From positions 124,001-188,000 of the forward strand of contig CANMFM010000004.1 in NCBI GenBank assembly GCA_947497175.1: DNA of 64,000 bases, given 5' to 3'. This DNA comes from an uncultured Aquimarina sp. (GTDB lineage: Bacteria > Bacteroidota > Bacteroidia > Flavobacteriales > Flavobacteriaceae). Position 1 is the first letter of the stretch, and every line of letters starts with the position of its first letter. Both the position numbers and the translations under genes were made by a program. Under the pieces are notes generated by a model, which saw nothing but the letters and a program-made list of their open reading frames with translations, was not told the DNA's origin and ran no database searches. Shown here piece by piece: positions 47,598 to 56,991 of the stretch.

Positions 47598-47653
47598 TTA
47601 GCATCTAAATGCCCAAGGCCATACTAAAAAAGTAGCCACTTGAGCATTGCTAA
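47598..47653 (+). promoter_or_regulatory. Structured leader of rpsB
   Basis: Nested complementary segments: TTAGCA/TGCTAA (outer), AATGC/GCATT, CAA/TTG, GGC/GCC and TACT/AGTA around an A-rich loop. They give one long interrupted stem ending 27 bases before the rpsB ATG. It is a candidate S2 autoregulatory site; there is no T run, so it is not a terminator. Confidence 0.5.
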
Positions 47654-47680
47654 TTCAACAGAACGTAAACTATTACAAAA

Positions 47681-48475
47681 ATGGCAAACAATATCGAAGT
47701 AAAAGAATTACTTGATGCGGGTGTACACTTTGGTCACCTTACAAGAAGATGGGATCCAAACATGGCGCCATATATCTATATGGAGCGTAATGGTATTCAC
47801 ATCATTAACTTATATAAAACTGCTGCAAAAATCGACGAAGCTAGTGAAGCTTTAAGAAAAATAGCAGCGTCCGGCAGAAAAATTCTTTTTGTTGCGACTA
47901 AAAAACAAGCTAAAGAAATCGTTGCTGAAAAAGCAGGTAAAGCAAACCAGCCATACATCACAGAAAGATGGCCAGGTGGTATGCTTACTAACTTTGTTAC
48001 TATTCGTAAAGCCGTTAAGAAAATGGCTTCTATTGATAGAATGAAGAAAGACGGTACCTTCAATACACTATCTAAAAAAGAACGCTTACAAGTAGATCGT
48101 TTAAGAGCCAAACTAGAAAAAAACCTTGGTTCTATCTCTGATATGACACGTCTACCTGGAGCATTATTTGTTGTAGATATTACTCGTGAGCACATCGCAG
48201 TAAAAGAAGCTCAGAAATTAAACATTCCTATTTTCGCAATGGTGGATACAAACTCTGACCCACGTCAGGTTGATTATGTCATCCCTGCGAATGATGATGC
48301 TTCTAAATCTATCGACAAAGTAATGACCTTTGTAAGTGATGCTATCATTGATGGTTTAAGCGAAAGAAAAGCTGCAAAAGATGCTCCTAAGAAAGATGCT
48401 CCTGCAAAACCAAAAGCAGAAGCAAAAGTTGAAGAGCCTGTTGTAACTGAAGCTGCAAAGCAAGAAGAAGAATAA
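47681..48475 (+). CDS. rpsB: Ribosomal protein uS2
   Basis: 264 residues, starting MANNIEVKELLDAGVHFGHLTRRWDPNMAPYIY. Conserved RWPGGMLTN and VDTNSDP segments are present. The last 30 residues are an Ala/Lys/Glu-rich extension found in many Bacteroidota. It has its own leader rather than being part of rplM-rpsI. Confidence 0.98.
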   Translation: MANNIEVKELLDAGVHFGHLTRRWDPNMAPYIYMERNGIHIINLYKTAAKIDEASEALRKIAASGRKILFVATKKQAKEIVAEKAGKANQPYITERWPGGMLTNFVTIRKAVKKMASIDRMKKDGTFNTLSKKERLQVDRLRAKLEKNLGSISDMTRLPGALFVVDITREHIAVKEAQKLNIPIFAMVDTNSDPRQVDYVIPANDDASKSIDKVMTFVSDAIIDGLSERKAAKDAPKKDAPAKPKAEAKVEEPVVTEAAKQEEE

Positions 48476-48492
48476 ACAGATTGGCCGTTTAA

Positions 48493-48519
48493 CAATCTTT
48501 TAAAGATTGAGGTGTTTTT
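48493..48519 (+). terminator. Terminator between rpsB and tsf
   Basis: CAATCTT-TTA-AAGATTG then AGGTGTTTTTT, 17 bases past the rpsB stop. It separates tsf from rpsB, although some transcripts may read through. Confidence 0.65.
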
Positions 48520-48560
48520 TGATTGTCAATCAAAACCTTAACTTTAACATAAAACTAATG

Positions 48561-48602
48561 AGTCGTTTGGTTCTTTACTTTTGCAGTAATAACTAAACGA
48601 CT
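48561..48602 (+). promoter_or_regulatory. tsf promoter flanked by an inverted repeat
   Basis: TACTTTTG at 48576-48583 matches the -7 consensus. AGTCGTTT (48561-48568) and AAACGACT (48595-48602) are perfect 8-bp inverted repeats flanking it. The -33 box is unclear. Confidence 0.5.
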
Positions 48603-48652
48603 TGTTGTTTTTAAACAAATACACATTATACACATTAAAATATTTAAGCGAT

Positions 48653-49618
48653 ATGGCAAAAATTACAGCCGCAGAAGTAAATAAATTAAGAAAAGCTACA
48701 GGTGCCGGAATGATGGACTGCAAAAAAGCACTTGTTGAAGCCGAAGGAGATTTCGACAAAGCTATAGATGTATTACGTAAAAAAGGACAAAAAGTTGCAG
48801 CAAAGAGAGCAGACCGTGAGTCTTCTGAAGGAGCAGCAATTGCTAAAATCAATGCAGACAATACTGCCGGTGTAGCCATCGTTCTTGGTTGCGAAACTGA
48901 TTTTGTTGGTAAAAATGAAAGCTTCGTTGCTTTAGCTAATGAATTAGCAGAACTTGCATTAAACTACTCCTCTAAAGAAGAGTTTTTAGCTGCAGATTTT
49001 GGAGGAATGACTGTTGCCGAAAAATTAGTAGAGCAAACAGGTGTTATTGGTGAAAAACTCGAAATCAATGCATTTGCAAAATTAGAAGCTCCTTATGTTG
49101 GTTCCTATGTACATATTAATAAAATTGCTGCTCTAGTTGGATTATCTGCTAAGGTGGATAAAGTTGATGTATTAGCAAAAGATCTAGCTATGCAAATTGC
49201 TTCTATGGGAGCAACTACGCTTTCTTATAAAGATTTTGATCCCGCTTATGTGGCTTCAGAAACCGAAGCTAGAATTGCCGTAATTGAAAAAGACAATGAA
49301 GAATTGGGTCGTTTAGGTAAAACACTTAAAAATGTACCTCAGTATATTTCTATGTCTCAATTAACTCCAGAGGTTCTTGCAAAAGCCGAAGAAGATGCTA
49401 AAGCAGAATTAAAAGCTGAAGGTAAACCAGAACAAATCTGGGATAGAATTCTTCCTGGAAAAATGGAGCGTTTTATTTCTGACAATACTACTCTTGATAA
49501 AGAGCAATGTTTATTAGATCAAAATTTCATTAAGGATGAAAAAATCAATGTTGCCAAATATGTTGAGTCTTATGGAGATGTTCATGTAACTGCTTTTGAA
49601 AGAGTAACATTAGGGTAA
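48653..49618 (+). CDS. tsf: Elongation factor Ts
   Basis: 321 residues from MAKITAAEVNKLRKATGAGMMDCKKAL; 17 more codons are open upstream but overlap the promoter leader. It has the UBA-like N-terminus and the TDFVGKNESF core that exchanges nucleotide on EF-Tu. Its middle, longer than in E. coli, is usual for the phylum. Terminator follows. Confidence 0.97.
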   Translation: MAKITAAEVNKLRKATGAGMMDCKKALVEAEGDFDKAIDVLRKKGQKVAAKRADRESSEGAAIAKINADNTAGVAIVLGCETDFVGKNESFVALANELAELALNYSSKEEFLAADFGGMTVAEKLVEQTGVIGEKLEINAFAKLEAPYVGSYVHINKIAALVGLSAKVDKVDVLAKDLAMQIASMGATTLSYKDFDPAYVASETEARIAVIEKDNEELGRLGKTLKNVPQYISMSQLTPEVLAKAEEDAKAELKAEGKPEQIWDRILPGKMERFISDNTTLDKEQCLLDQNFIKDEKINVAKYVESYGDVHVTAFERVTLG

Positions 49619-49660
49619 TTCTTTTACAATTTACCTATACTCTTTATAAACGAAAAATTA

Positions 49661-49696
49661 AAAACCGCTTCTGGAAGATCCAGAAGCGGTTTTTTC
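49661..49696 (+). terminator. Terminator after tsf
   Basis: AAAACCGCTTCTGG and CCAGAAGCGGTTTT form a 14-bp perfect stem with loop AAGAT, followed by T. Confidence 0.92.
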
Positions 49697-49913
49697 TTCT
49701 TCATTTTTCAAAATATACTTTGATCTGTTACTAACGTTATAAAACCTTAAATCCCTATAAGGTTTTACCCCCAAAATAAAGACTAACTCCCCAATTAGCC
49801 TACACAAAACGCTAAAACATTCTTTCAAATCATATTTATCATCCCCCTCATTTTTTTTGTTTTCCCTGTGGCAAACCTATAACTTATTTCAAAGCCAATC
49901 AATACTTTGGTCA

Positions 49914-49954
49914 GGGGAAAAGCACCCTTTTTTATAGGGGTATTTTATTTCCCC
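49914..49954. repeat. G-block/C-block element, copy 1
   Basis: GGGGAAAA, three bases, CCC, TTTTTTATA, then GGGG and CCCC blocks 10 bases apart. The first 23 bases match copy 2 (56567-56589) at 20 positions. The G and C blocks can pair in mutually exclusive ways. Confidence 0.5.
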
Positions 49955-50021
49955 GAAGGCTTGTTAAACCCAAAACTTTCACCTTTATTTTCTAAAGTAT
50001 TTTCTAAATTAAGAATATCAT

Positions 50022-50029
50022 TATATTTG
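50022..50029 (+). promoter_or_regulatory. -7 promoter element for pyrH-frr
   Basis: TATATTTG, exact TAnnTTTG, 20 bases before the pyrH ATG. Confidence 0.5.
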
Positions 50030-50049
50030 CATCACAGTTACACCGTACA

Positions 50050-50757
50050 ATGAAATATAAAAGAATATTACTTAAATTATCAGGAGAGGCCTTAATGGGC
50101 GAACGTCAATATGGTATAGACCCCAAAAGATTGGCAGAATATGCACATGAAATCAAACAAATAACTAACAAGGGTGTTCAAGTTGCCATAGTGATTGGCG
50201 GGGGTAATATTTTTAGAGGTGTAGCAGGCGCAAGTAAAGGAATGGATCGAGTACAAGCAGACCATATGGGAATGCTTGCAACAGTTATTAATGGTTTAGC
50301 ATTACAGAGCGCTCTAGAGGATGCCGAAATTCCAACCAGATTACAGTCTGCAGTTAAAATCAATGAAGTTGCCGAACCTTTTATAAGACGCAGGGCTATG
50401 CGTCACCTAGAAAAAGGAAGGGTTGTTATTTTTGGCGGAGGTACCGGAAACCCTTATTTCACGACAGATTCTGCGGCTGTGCTTAGAGCAATAGAGATTA
50501 ATGCAGACGTTATTCTTAAAGGGACCAGAGTCGATGGTATTTATACTTCTGACCCAGAAAAAAATGCAGATGCAACAAAATTTGATTTTATATCCTTTGA
50601 TGATGTATTGCGAAAAGGTCTTAAAGTAATGGATACTACCGCTTTTACATTAAGCCAGGAAAATGAATTACCAATAATAGTTTTTGATATGAATAAAGCC
50701 GGAAACCTCTTAAAAGTAGTTTCTGGAGAGTCTATAGGCACACAAGTTAATCTTTAA
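50050..50757 (+). CDS. pyrH: Uridylate kinase
   Basis: 235 residues. UMP kinase of the amino-acid-kinase fold: [17 protein letters not shown] (phosphate loop), [46 protein letters not shown]. It phosphorylates UMP to UDP. The ribosome recycling factor gene follows 75 bases on. Confidence 0.97.
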   Translation: MKYKRILLKLSGEALMGERQYGIDPKRLAEYAHEIKQITNKGVQVAIVIGGGNIFRGVAGASKGMDRVQADHMGMLATVINGLALQSALEDAEIPTRLQSAVKINEVAEPFIRRRAMRHLEKGRVVIFGGGTGNPYFTTDSAAVLRAIEINADVILKGTRVDGIYTSDPEKNADATKFDFISFDDVLRKGLKVMDTTAFTLSQENELPIIVFDMNKAGNLLKVVSGESIGTQVNL

Positions 50758-50832
50758 TTATACTATATTTATCCCGTCAGTGTAAAAATTGGCATAGACT
50801 TTTCATACAGTCAAAAGAAAAAGAAGTAAACA

Positions 50833-51396
50833 ATGAATGAAGAAATAGATTTTATTCTAGATTCAACTAAGGAATCTATGCAGGCTGCCATTGTGCATTT
50901 AGAGAAAAAATTACTCAATATTAGAGCCGGAAAAGCATCGCCTGCCATGCTTGGTAGTGTAACGGTAGAGTATTATGGCTCGCAAACACCCCTAAACCAA
51001 GTGGGAAATGTAACTACGCCAGATGCTCGAACGATTACCATACAACCGTTTGAGAAATCTTTAATCCCCGAAATTGAAAAAGGAATTCAGGTAGCAAATC
51101 TTGGCTTCAACCCAATGAATAATGGTGAAAGCGTAATTATCAACGTTCCTCCTCTTACGGAAGAACGCCGTAGAGACCTTGTAAAACAAGCAAAAGCAGA
51201 AGCAGAAGACTCGAAAGTTGGTGTAAGAAATGACCGTAAAAATGCTAACAATGAGATTAAAAAACTAGAAAAGGAAGGACTTTCAGAAGATCTGGCAAAA
51301 AATACAGAAGTAGATATTCAAGAATTGACAAATAACTTTATTACAAAGATCGATGAAATGCTTGCTAATAAAGAAAAGGAAATTATGACGGTTTAA
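50833..51396 (+). CDS. frr: Ribosome recycling factor
   Basis: 187 residues with the core segments LLNIRAGKASPAMLGSVTVEYYGSQTPLNQVGNV and PPLTEERRRDLVKQAK...KVGVRNDRKNANNEIKKLEK. With EF-G it splits ribosomes after termination. Probably co-transcribed with pyrH. Confidence 0.97.
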   Translation: MNEEIDFILDSTKESMQAAIVHLEKKLLNIRAGKASPAMLGSVTVEYYGSQTPLNQVGNVTTPDARTITIQPFEKSLIPEIEKGIQVANLGFNPMNNGESVIINVPPLTEERRRDLVKQAKAEAEDSKVGVRNDRKNANNEIKKLEKEGLSEDLAKNTEVDIQELTNNFITKIDEMLANKEKEIMTV

Positions 51397-51485
51397 CATT
51401 TTCTATTCACATAAATTATAAATATCAGCGTTTTCTTATTGGAAACGCTTTTTCGTATATTCGTTTTTTGAACCACGTCTGTATA

Positions 51486-53924
51486 ATGCGAAACAAATTA
51501 TTTTGTTTATTATTTTTTACCCACTTTATCTTAATATCACAGGTAAGCATTAAAGGCACCGTGATTGATGCAAGCTCTGATCAACCACTACCATTTGCTA
51601 CGGTTAAAACTGGTAAAGAAGCCTATGCTATCACTTCTGTTAACGGCGAATTTGTTATACGCTGTAAAAAGTATCCGGTTACCCTTACTGTTAGTTTTCG
51701 GGGATATAAAACAAAAAATATTCTAATTCCTTCTAAGAGTGTAGACAAAATTGAAATAAAACTCCTTCAAAAAGAAGAAAACCAATCTGCAGTAAATCTT
51801 GATATCATCGAAAATGTAGCTTCCAAAATAATAAAAGAAGCTATTCGCAGAAAACGACAAAACAACCCCAAAAAAGCGTTAAAAAGTTATAGCTACAAAA
51901 GTTATAACAAACTAAAGATCACTACAGATAATCAGGCAAAATTAAACACAAGAGATACTACAGGAATAGATATGCAGCGTTTATTTAACGAAGCGCATTC
52001 TTTTTTGTCAGAAAAAATAAGCAATCATCAATTTAGAAAAGGTATTGACGAGAAAGAAACTGTTTTAGCCACACGAATGACGGGTTTTAAAGAACCTATT
52101 TATAACATATTAGGGATCAAAATACAATCCAATTCTCTTTATGAAGATGATTATACGATTTTTAACAATGAGTATATAGGACCATTATCTAATAGAGCGC
52201 TTAAAAACTATTACTATAAAATCCTGGGCACCACTCGCGACAAAAAACCAGCCTTTATCATACTTTTCCAACCTCGAAAATCTAAAAATTTTGCAAGCCT
52301 CGAAGGAATATTATACCTGGATATAAAGACCTTGCAAATTCAAAATGCAATTATCGAATTACGCGGAGAGCTTAATGTAATGGCTACCCATGATTTTAAA
52401 TATTTCCCGGAGCAAAAAAATTGGTTTCCTATACGTCAAGAAATTACGATTCGCCCTGGGGACGGAAGGCAAAAAGTTAGTCTTTTTGGAGGACAAATAT
52501 CTCTTGGAAGAGTAGGAAACTCCAGAAAAGATACAATTAGCAATGATTTTTTAGTTTCAAAAACTGATTTATTCGATATCGAACTAAACACCAAGCAAGA
52601 TATAAAACAAGGAGACGCTTCTATCAAAATTGCTCCTGAAGCCAATAACAGATCCGAAAAGTATTGGAACCAATACCGTACCAGTACAATTACCGAAAAA
52701 GATTCAAATTCATTTCCTGTTGTAGACAGCATTGTAAAAGCCCAAAATATTGAACGGAAAATTGATGTAATACAAAGCTTCAATATAGGATATTACCCGG
52801 TTGGTTTTTTTAATTTTGATCTTACATACCCTATAAAATATAATAATTTTGAAGGTCTTCGTTTGGGTCTTGGCGGATTAACAAATGCCAAATTTTCTAA
52901 ACGATTTCGACTGGAAGGATACTTGGTGTATGGTTTTAGAGATTCTAAATCAAAATTTGGAATTGGAGGTGGTATGCTTATTAACAAAAATTCAGGTTCT
53001 TGGCTCAATGTAAACTATACTGATGATATTAGAGAGGTTGGAAGCTTTCTTTATCTTACAGACAGAAGAGTATATTCTCTTTTTGAGCCTCGTTTAGTGA
53101 ATATTGATTTCTATTATAAACACAGAACCTGGAGTAGCAGTGTACAGCATCAGATTTCACCCAAGTTTCTTTCGGAAGCACAACTATCAGTTAGCAATAT
53201 TAATCAAACCAAAGGGTATCAGTATCTCAATAAGGGCGCCTTATTTTCGGCTTATAAAACTGTCGAATCTACCATAGCATTACGATGGAGCCCTTTTAGC
53301 AGATTTCTTAAAACCCCGCAGGGAATAAAAGAAATTCATGAAGGGTATCCAAAAATTAGCGCTCAATATACACAAGGATTTAAAGGAATATTTGATGGCA
53401 GTTTTAGCTATAATAAAATAGGTCTTAAAGCTGAATATGTAATACATCGAATCAACCAATCCCGTACAAGTATTTTGCTCGAGGGTAATGTTGCTACAGG
53501 AGATGTACCACTCACTCATTTGTTTCATGCTTATCCTAATGCCCCCACTAAAGAAACCGTTTTACAGCGATTTTCTGTGGCAGGCCGAAGAACTTTTGAG
53601 ACCATGTTTTTTGGAGAATTTTTTAGTGATAGACTGGCAACTCTACAATTAAAACATAGCATAAAACCCTTTAGAGTAGTTAATTGGCTCAATCCAGAAT
53701 TAGTGTTTATTACACGATACGCTATCGGCGATGTAGATAATATTCAAAATCACCAAGGTGTAGATTTTGGATCATTACAGGAACTTTACCAAGAATCTGG
53801 ATTCGAAATTAATAAATTATTTGCGGGTTTTGGACTTAGTTTTGCATATCGCTACGGGGCTTATCATTTGCCAAGATTTGAAGATAACATTTCATTCAAA
53901 TTTACATTCTATCTAAAGCTATAA
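51486..53924 (+). CDS. DUF5686 outer-membrane protein with carboxypeptidase-like regulatory domain
   Basis: 812 residues from MRNKLFCLLFFTHFILISQ (signal peptide); the upstream TTG extension is not used. A carboxypeptidase-D-like regulatory domain (VSIKGTVIDASSDQPLPFATVKT..., about 20-100) precedes a long DUF5686 region with beta strands that look like an outer-membrane barrel, ending FKFTFYLKL. There is no TonB box or plug, so it is not a TonB-dependent transporter. The function is unknown. Confidence 0.85.
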   Translation: MRNKLFCLLFFTHFILISQVSIKGTVIDASSDQPLPFATVKTGKEAYAITSVNGEFVIRCKKYPVTLTVSFRGYKTKNILIPSKSVDKIEIKLLQKEENQSAVNLDIIENVASKIIKEAIRRKRQNNPKKALKSYSYKSYNKLKITTDNQAKLNTRDTTGIDMQRLFNEAHSFLSEKISNHQFRKGIDEKETVLATRMTGFKEPIYNILGIKIQSNSLYEDDYTIFNNEYIGPLSNRALKNYYYKILGTTRDKKPAFIILFQPRKSKNFASLEGILYLDIKTLQIQNAIIELRGELNVMATHDFKYFPEQKNWFPIRQEITIRPGDGRQKVSLFGGQISLGRVGNSRKDTISNDFLVSKTDLFDIELNTKQDIKQGDASIKIAPEANNRSEKYWNQYRTSTITEKDSNSFPVVDSIVKAQNIERKIDVIQSFNIGYYPVGFFNFDLTYPIKYNNFEGLRLGLGGLTNAKFSKRFRLEGYLVYGFRDSKSKFGIGGGMLINKNSGSWLNVNYTDDIREVGSFLYLTDRRVYSLFEPRLVNIDFYYKHRTWSSSVQHQISPKFLSEAQLSVSNINQTKGYQYLNKGALFSAYKTVESTIALRWSPFSRFLKTPQGIKEIHEGYPKISAQYTQGFKGIFDGSFSYNKIGLKAEYVIHRINQSRTSILLEGNVATGDVPLTHLFHAYPNAPTKETVLQRFSVAGRRTFETMFFGEFFSDRLATLQLKHSIKPFRVVNWLNPELVFITRYAIGDVDNIQNHQGVDFGSLQELYQESGFEINKLFAGFGLSFAYRYGAYHLPRFEDNISFKFTFYLKL

Positions 53925-53988
53925 GTTCGTTAAGAAATATCGCTAATTTTCTTTCCTAAAATTCATAAATAATAATCCTTCAAATCCT

Positions 53989-53996
53989 TACATTTG
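53989..53996 (+). promoter_or_regulatory. -7 promoter element for the RND gene
   Basis: TACATTTG, exact TAnnTTTG, 17 bases before the ATG. Confidence 0.45.
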
Positions 53997-54013
53997 CATC
54001 AGGAAAAAAAAGA

Positions 54014-56410
54014 ATGGAAAAATTATTCAGTTTCGGATTTTGGAATGCGCTCGCTGGAGTAATACTACGTAATAGAGCCATAATATTTCTAACCATAATA
54101 GGGATTACAGTTTTTTTAGGATTTCAATGGAAAAACATGAGATTTTCCTATTCTGAAGCTAACCTCCTCCCGGATGATCACGAAGTAAATATAAAATATC
54201 AGGATTTTCTTCAAAAATTTGGAGAAGAAGGTAACTTAATTGTTATGGCAATTAAAGATAGCTCTCTTTTTACTCCGACAAAATTAAAAGCTTGGAATGA
54301 TTTTAATGACTCTTTTAAACAATACGAAGAGATCGACCTTGTCGTTTCAGTCGGGGATCTTAAGAAACTTGTAAAAAAAGAAAACCCGGCTAGATTTGAG
54401 TTAGTTCCTTTTATTCAAGATTCGAGCTATACTAAAAAGCAAGTTTCTAAATACAAATACGAATTATTCAACAAACTTCCTTTTTACGAAGGCTTGGTAT
54501 ATAGCAAAAAGTCACAAACCATACAAAGTGCTCTTTATATAAAAAAGGATATTGTAAATACACCTCTTAGAAAGAAATTTGTTGTCGAAATATTACAACC
54601 AGCCGTCGAAGCATTTGAGCAAGAACATAATCTTGATATCAAAGTTTCGGGTATGCCTTATATAAGAACATTAAACTCACAAAATATCATGGATGAAATT
54701 CAGATTTTCATCCTTGCGGCATTATTAATCACCTCTCTTATATTCTTTTTCTTTTTCAGATCATTTAGAGCAACTCTTATATCCATGACAGCGGTAATCA
54801 TAGGGGTAATGTGGGCCTTTGGAATCTTGGGGTTGCTTAGATATGAAATTACTGTGCTAACTGCTATTATCCCTCCTTTGGTTATTGTAATAGGAATTCC
54901 GAATTGTATTTTTCTTATTAATAAATATCAGCAAGAAATAAAAAAGCATGGTAATAAAGCAAAATCTTTACAACGCGTAATCACCAAAGTTGGTAATGCA
55001 ACTTTGATGACTAATGTTACTACTGCTGCAGGGTTTGCAACGTTTGCACTTACTGAAAGTAAATTGCTTAAAGAATTCGGTATTGTAGCTTCATTAAACA
55101 TTATCGCTCTATTTATTTTATGCTTGCTCGTTATTACAATCATCTACAGCTATATGCCTCAACCCAAAGAAAGGCACTTAAAACACTTGGGTAAAAGATG
55201 GATAGAAAGATTAGTAGATTGGATGGAAAATATGGTGAAAAACAGACGAGTAACTATTTATTTTTCTTCTGTAATTATTCTCATTGTTAGCATTATTGGT
55301 ATTTATACTATAAAAGTTTCCGGCAGTTTGTTAGAAGATATGCCAAAATCAACCGGATTTTATAAAGATATTATATTTTTTGAAAATGAGTTCGATGGTG
55401 TCATGCCATTAGAAATACTTATAAACACCAAGCGAAAACAAGGCGTTTTAAAATTACCAACATTAAGGCGCATGGAACAACTTCAGGAACTTTTGGAAGA
55501 AACTCCTGAATTATCCAAACCCATATCCATTGTAAGTCTGGCCAAATATTCTAAACAGGCATTTTATAACGGAAACCCAAAATATTATCAATTACCCAGT
55601 AGTCAAGAACGAAATTTCATATTACCATATCTTAAAAGCTTCGAATCCGAATCTGATGTCATGAAAAGTTATATTGATTCTACAGGGCAATATGCCAGAA
55701 TCACTACGTTTATGAAAGATGTCGGCACTGAAGAAATGGAACGTATCGAAGCCAATTTAGCACCCAAATTAGAGAAAATTTTTCCAAAGGATCGTTATGA
55801 GGTCTCCTTCACTGGCAAGGCACTTATTTTTCAAAAAGGAACAAAATATCTAGTCTGGAATCTTACTTTTTCATTAGGTTTAGCAGTACTCCTAATTGCG
55901 TTATTTATGGCATGGATGTTTCGATCTTTTAAAATGATTGTGATATCTCTTATTCCGAATCTCTTACCCTTACTCATGACAGCAGGATTGATGGGCTTTT
56001 TAGGAGTCCCTATCAAACCATCAACGATATTGGTTTTTAGTATAGCATTCGGTATTTCTGTTGATGACACTATACATTTTCTGGCAAAATATAGGCAAGA
56101 ATTAAAATCGAATCACTGGAGAATTAGAAAATCTGTTCTAGCTTCCTTGAGAGAAACAGGAGTAAGCATGTTTTATACCTCTACGGTGTTATTTTTCGGA
56201 TTCTCTGTATTTATGATTTCAAGTTTCGGAGGTACGAAGGCACTTGGCGGATTGGTCTCTACAACATTATTATTTGCAATGCTGGCCAATTTATTACTTC
56301 TCCCATCTTTATTACTCTCTTTAGAACGAAGTATTGCCAATAAAAAGACGTTAAAAGAACCTGCTTTGAAAATTATTCCAAGCGATGAAGAGCTTGAAGA
56401 AGAAGAATAA
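54014..56410 (+). CDS. RND-superfamily (MMPL-type) exporter
   Basis: 798 residues. Two repeats, each a single helix (about 18-35 and 410-430), a large periplasmic domain and a five-helix block (230-380 and 620-770). The second block has the family motif FGISVDDTIHFLAKYRQE, whose aspartates relay protons. Members export hopanoids, lipids or other hydrophobic molecules. No membrane-fusion or outer-membrane partner is adjacent, so it probably acts alone. Confidence 0.9.
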   Translation: MEKLFSFGFWNALAGVILRNRAIIFLTIIGITVFLGFQWKNMRFSYSEANLLPDDHEVNIKYQDFLQKFGEEGNLIVMAIKDSSLFTPTKLKAWNDFNDSFKQYEEIDLVVSVGDLKKLVKKENPARFELVPFIQDSSYTKKQVSKYKYELFNKLPFYEGLVYSKKSQTIQSALYIKKDIVNTPLRKKFVVEILQPAVEAFEQEHNLDIKVSGMPYIRTLNSQNIMDEIQIFILAALLITSLIFFFFFRSFRATLISMTAVIIGVMWAFGILGLLRYEITVLTAIIPPLVIVIGIPNCIFLINKYQQEIKKHGNKAKSLQRVITKVGNATLMTNVTTAAGFATFALTESKLLKEFGIVASLNIIALFILCLLVITIIYSYMPQPKERHLKHLGKRWIERLVDWMENMVKNRRVTIYFSSVIILIVSIIGIYTIKVSGSLLEDMPKSTGFYKDIIFFENEFDGVMPLEILINTKRKQGVLKLPTLRRMEQLQELLEETPELSKPISIVSLAKYSKQAFYNGNPKYYQLPSSQERNFILPYLKSFESESDVMKSYIDSTGQYARITTFMKDVGTEEMERIEANLAPKLEKIFPKDRYEVSFTGKALIFQKGTKYLVWNLTFSLGLAVLLIALFMAWMFRSFKMIVISLIPNLLPLLMTAGLMGFLGVPIKPSTILVFSIAFGISVDDTIHFLAKYRQELKSNHWRIRKSVLASLRETGVSMFYTSTVLFFGFSVFMISSFGGTKALGGLVSTTLLFAMLANLLLLPSLLLSLERSIANKKTLKEPALKIIPSDEELEEEE

Positions 56411-56429
56411 AACCTATCTCAAATAAAAA

Positions 56430-56451
56430 CCCTGTTAGAAAACTAACAGGG
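56430..56451 (+). terminator. Hairpin after the RND gene
   Basis: CCCTGTTAG-AAAA-CTAACAGGG, a perfect 9-bp stem, 20 bases past the stop. The T run afterwards is weak (CTTATGTT). Confidence 0.6.
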
Positions 56452-56557
56452 CTTATGTTAGATAGATTACCCCAAAACCTATCGAACTAAACTTAACGTA
56501 AACACAATCGTCATAATTGCATAAACAAGATACGACCCCTTTTTATATTTTGAAATA

Positions 56558-56589
56558 CCCCTTGGGGGGGAAAAATCCCCTTTTTTATA
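56558..56589. repeat. G-block/C-block element, copy 2
   Basis: CCCC, two bases, seven G, AAAAAT, CCCC, TTTTTTATA. The G block can pair with either C block; pairing with the second makes a terminator-like hairpin with a T run. Very similar to the element at 49914. Confidence 0.5.
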
Positions 56590-56886
56590 TTTTTTTTTAA
56601 AATTTAACATTATTCGCATCAAAACAAGCTTCCGTTTAACTATCAATACTTTGATTATCAAACAGTTAATATGTTTTTATTTTTTAAATTTCGCCACGAA
56701 AAAAAAAACAAATTATCGTCTTTTTAGTAGAAAAAACCTGTTTTTACGGTTTTTCTCATAGAATTGGGTTTTCAAAAAGCGTCAGATTTTAATATATCGG
56801 TCGTTCAAAATTGCAAAACAAAGGTAAAATATCAAAACCTGTTTTTTTTGAATTCATATCAGTATGCTTCAATCAGATTAAAAAAT

Positions 56887-56894
56887 TATCTTTG
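56887..56894 (+). promoter_or_regulatory. -7 promoter element for asnS
   Basis: TATCTTTG, exact TAnnTTTG, leaving a leader of about 90 nt. Confidence 0.5.
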
Positions 56895-56991
56895 CTACCT
56901 CAATTTTTAAATTCTTGTTAAGTAGAAGGTTTTACGTTCTATAAAGAGTATTGAGTTGAAGAGATTAGACTATATAAGTAAATAAAACAAA

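Larger units (their letters stand above)
49619..50049. other. Intergenic region before pyrH
   Basis: 431 bases without a gene. It holds the tsf terminator, an inverted repeat AAAACCTTA/TAAGGTTTT (near 49741-49766), a G-block/C-block element (49914-49954) and the pyrH -7 box. Confidence 0.6.
56411..56991. other. Intergenic region before asnS
   Basis: 581 bases without a gene. It contains the RND-gene hairpin (56430-56451), G/C-block element copy 2 (56558-56589) and the asnS -7 box (56887-56894). Nothing else was identified in 56600-56880, which is very AT-rich. Confidence 0.6.
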
